NCBI RefSeq assembly: GCF_002770725.1
Contig: NZ_NQVN01000005.1
Span: forward strand, 62,001-126,000
Length of the DNA: 64,000 nucleotides
Source: Pleomorphomonas carboxyditropha
Lineage (GTDB): Bacteria; Pseudomonadota; Alphaproteobacteria; Rhizobiales; Pleomorphomonadaceae
Direction: 5' to 3'
A program made the translations under genes and the position numbers. Position 1 is the first letter of the stretch, and each line of letters begins with the position of its first letter. This document shows positions 62,936 to 64,000 of the stretch, piece by piece. The notes under the pieces were generated by a model. It was not told the origin of the DNA. It saw nothing but the letters and a program-made list of their open reading frames with translations, and made no database searches.

Positions 62936-63960
62936 CCACCACCGATACCACCGGCCGCGCCAAGGACAAGGCCGCCCTCCGGGCGCCGATCGCGCGCCGG
63001 CCCTTCTTCAAGCTGTCCGACTTCGTTCTCGAAGCCATCCTGCTGGCCATCATCGTGCTGCTCGCCTTCACCGCGCCCGGCTTCGCCTCCTGGGACAACG
63101 CGATGAACATCCTGCGCAACGCGGCGATGACCGGCATCATCGCCTTCGGCATGACCTTCGTGCTGATCCTCGGCGAGATCGACATCTCCGTCGGCTCGGG
63201 CCTCGCTTTCTTCGGCTGCCTGCTGGCCGTGGTCACCGACAGCATGACCGCCACCGGCTGGTCGGCCGAGATCGGCGTCGGCGCCGGCGTCGTGCTCTGC
63301 CTCGGCATCGCCATCCTGGCCGGCATGTTCACCGGCTGGGTGCGCCACGCCCTCGCCGTGCCGACCTTCATCACCACGCTGGCCTGGATGGCCGCCTTCC
63401 GTGGCGGCGCCTATCTCCTGACCGGCAGCTTTCCGGTGACGCCCTATCCGGAATGGTTCTTCTTCTTCGGTTCGGGCGCCATCTTGGGCATCCCCTTCCA
63501 GGCCTTCGTCTTCCTCTTGGTGTTCGTCGTCACCTGGTTCATCTCCCGCTATACGGTGTTCGGCAAGTCGGCCTATGCGGTGGGCGGCAACGCCGAGTCG
63601 GCGCGGCTCTCCGGCATCAACGTGCTGGGCGTCCGCATGGCGGTGATGGCGATGATCGGCGTCTTCACCGTGCTCTCCGCCATCATGGTGTCGAGCCAGA
63701 TCCAGGCCGGCAATCCGACGGTGGGCGTCACCTGGGAATTCACGGTGATCACCGCCTGCGTCATCGGCGGCGTCAGCCTGATGGGCGGCAAGGGCCGCGT
63801 CTGGGGCACCTTCGTCGGCGTGCTGTTCCTGTCGATCATGCTGAACGGCATGACGCTGCTCAACATCGACGAGTACTGGCAGTACGTCGCCCGCGCCATC
63901 CTGATCCTCGGCGCCGTGCTGATCTACCAGGTACAGGCCATGAATGCCCGGCGCGGCTGA
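62932..63960 (+). CDS. Ribose-type ABC transporter permease
   Basis: 342-residue RbsC-like permease with eight to ten helices. Hallmarks are the GEIDISVGSGLAFFG segment (D-x-S-V-G), AVGGNAESARLSGINV and the VIGGVSLMGGKGRVWGTFVGVLFLSIMLNGMTLLNI stretch near the C-terminus. ATG 62932 overlaps the ATPase stop (ATGA). It ends 40 bases before the window edge; those last bases show nothing of note. Confidence 0.94.
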   Translation: MTTTDTTGRAKDKAALRAPIARRPFFKLSDFVLEAILLAIIVLLAFTAPGFASWDNAMNILRNAAMTGIIAFGMTFVLILGEIDISVGSGLAFFGCLLAVVTDSMTATGWSAEIGVGAGVVLCLGIAILAGMFTGWVRHALAVPTFITTLAWMAAFRGGAYLLTGSFPVTPYPEWFFFFGSGAILGIPFQAFVFLLVFVVTWFISRYTVFGKSAYAVGGNAESARLSGINVLGVRMAVMAMIGVFTVLSAIMVSSQIQAGNPTVGVTWEFTVITACVIGGVSLMGGKGRVWGTFVGVLFLSIMLNGMTLLNIDEYWQYVARAILILGAVLIYQVQAMNARRG

Positions 63961-64000
63961 TCCCGCCGGCAGCGGGCACGGCGCGAGCCCCTTTCCTCCG

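Overview
This window looks like the chromosome of a GC-rich alphaproteobacterium of the Hyphomicrobiales (Rhizobiales) type, probably a facultative or fermentative anaerobe. The evidence is alphaproteobacterial versions of AtpH/AtpA, PriA, LeuA/B/C and HutG/H/I, Rhizobiales-style nested palindromic repeats, and anaerobic genes. I infer a Pleomorphomonas-like organism, but the sequence alone does not prove this. I saw no tRNA, rRNA, CRISPR array, insertion sequence or prophage.

Layout. 1-3610 (minus): start of the ATP synthase operon (atpH, atpA running off the edge) and priA. 3703-10866: housekeeping genes (pyridoxal kinase, beta-carbonic anhydrase, leuB, leuC) with a Uma2 protein, a DUF2332 protein and a GNAT acetyltransferase between them. 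10973-17794: a three-gene peptide-ligase-type cluster (transglutaminase-DUF2126, permuted ATP-grasp plus alpha-E, transglutaminase). 17799-21366 (minus): hutIHG. 21615-30321 (plus): an uptake and oxidation operon with an SDR, a spermidine/putrescine-type ABC transporter, a HisD paralogue with altered metal ligands, a zinc alcohol dehydrogenase and an APH-fold kinase.

30418-46704 is the most interesting part. It holds a six-subunit energy-converting [NiFe] hydrogenase in the cooMKLXUH order known from CO-oxidising Rhodospirillum rubrum, but no CO dehydrogenase gene is in the window. Downstream is a small 2[4Fe-4S] ferredoxin. Upstream is a perfect 20-bp palindrome that fits a CooA site. hypA, hypB and a CooA-like CRP-family regulator follow; the regulator keeps the CO-state histidine but has Tyr in place of the redox-switch Cys. 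Next come the O2-independent ubiquinone genes ubiTUV, coupled to nnrS, and then ubiD-ubiX. After leuA, a MarR regulator and a stand-alone ketoacyl synthase, a second hydrogenase appears at 50657-54512: an [FeFe] hydrogenase with a NuoF-tail/GltD-like oxidoreductase partner. Together these suggest H2 metabolism linked to ferredoxin and NAD(P)H plus quinone synthesis without oxygen.

54891-57452 is a NitT/TauT-type ABC transporter. 57573-63960 pairs hxlA-hxlB (3-hexulose-6-phosphate synthase and isomerase) divergently with a LacI regulator and a ribose-type ABC transporter. The likely LacI operator occurs twice as an exact 16-bp copy, once in the divergent promoter and once inside the lacI gene.
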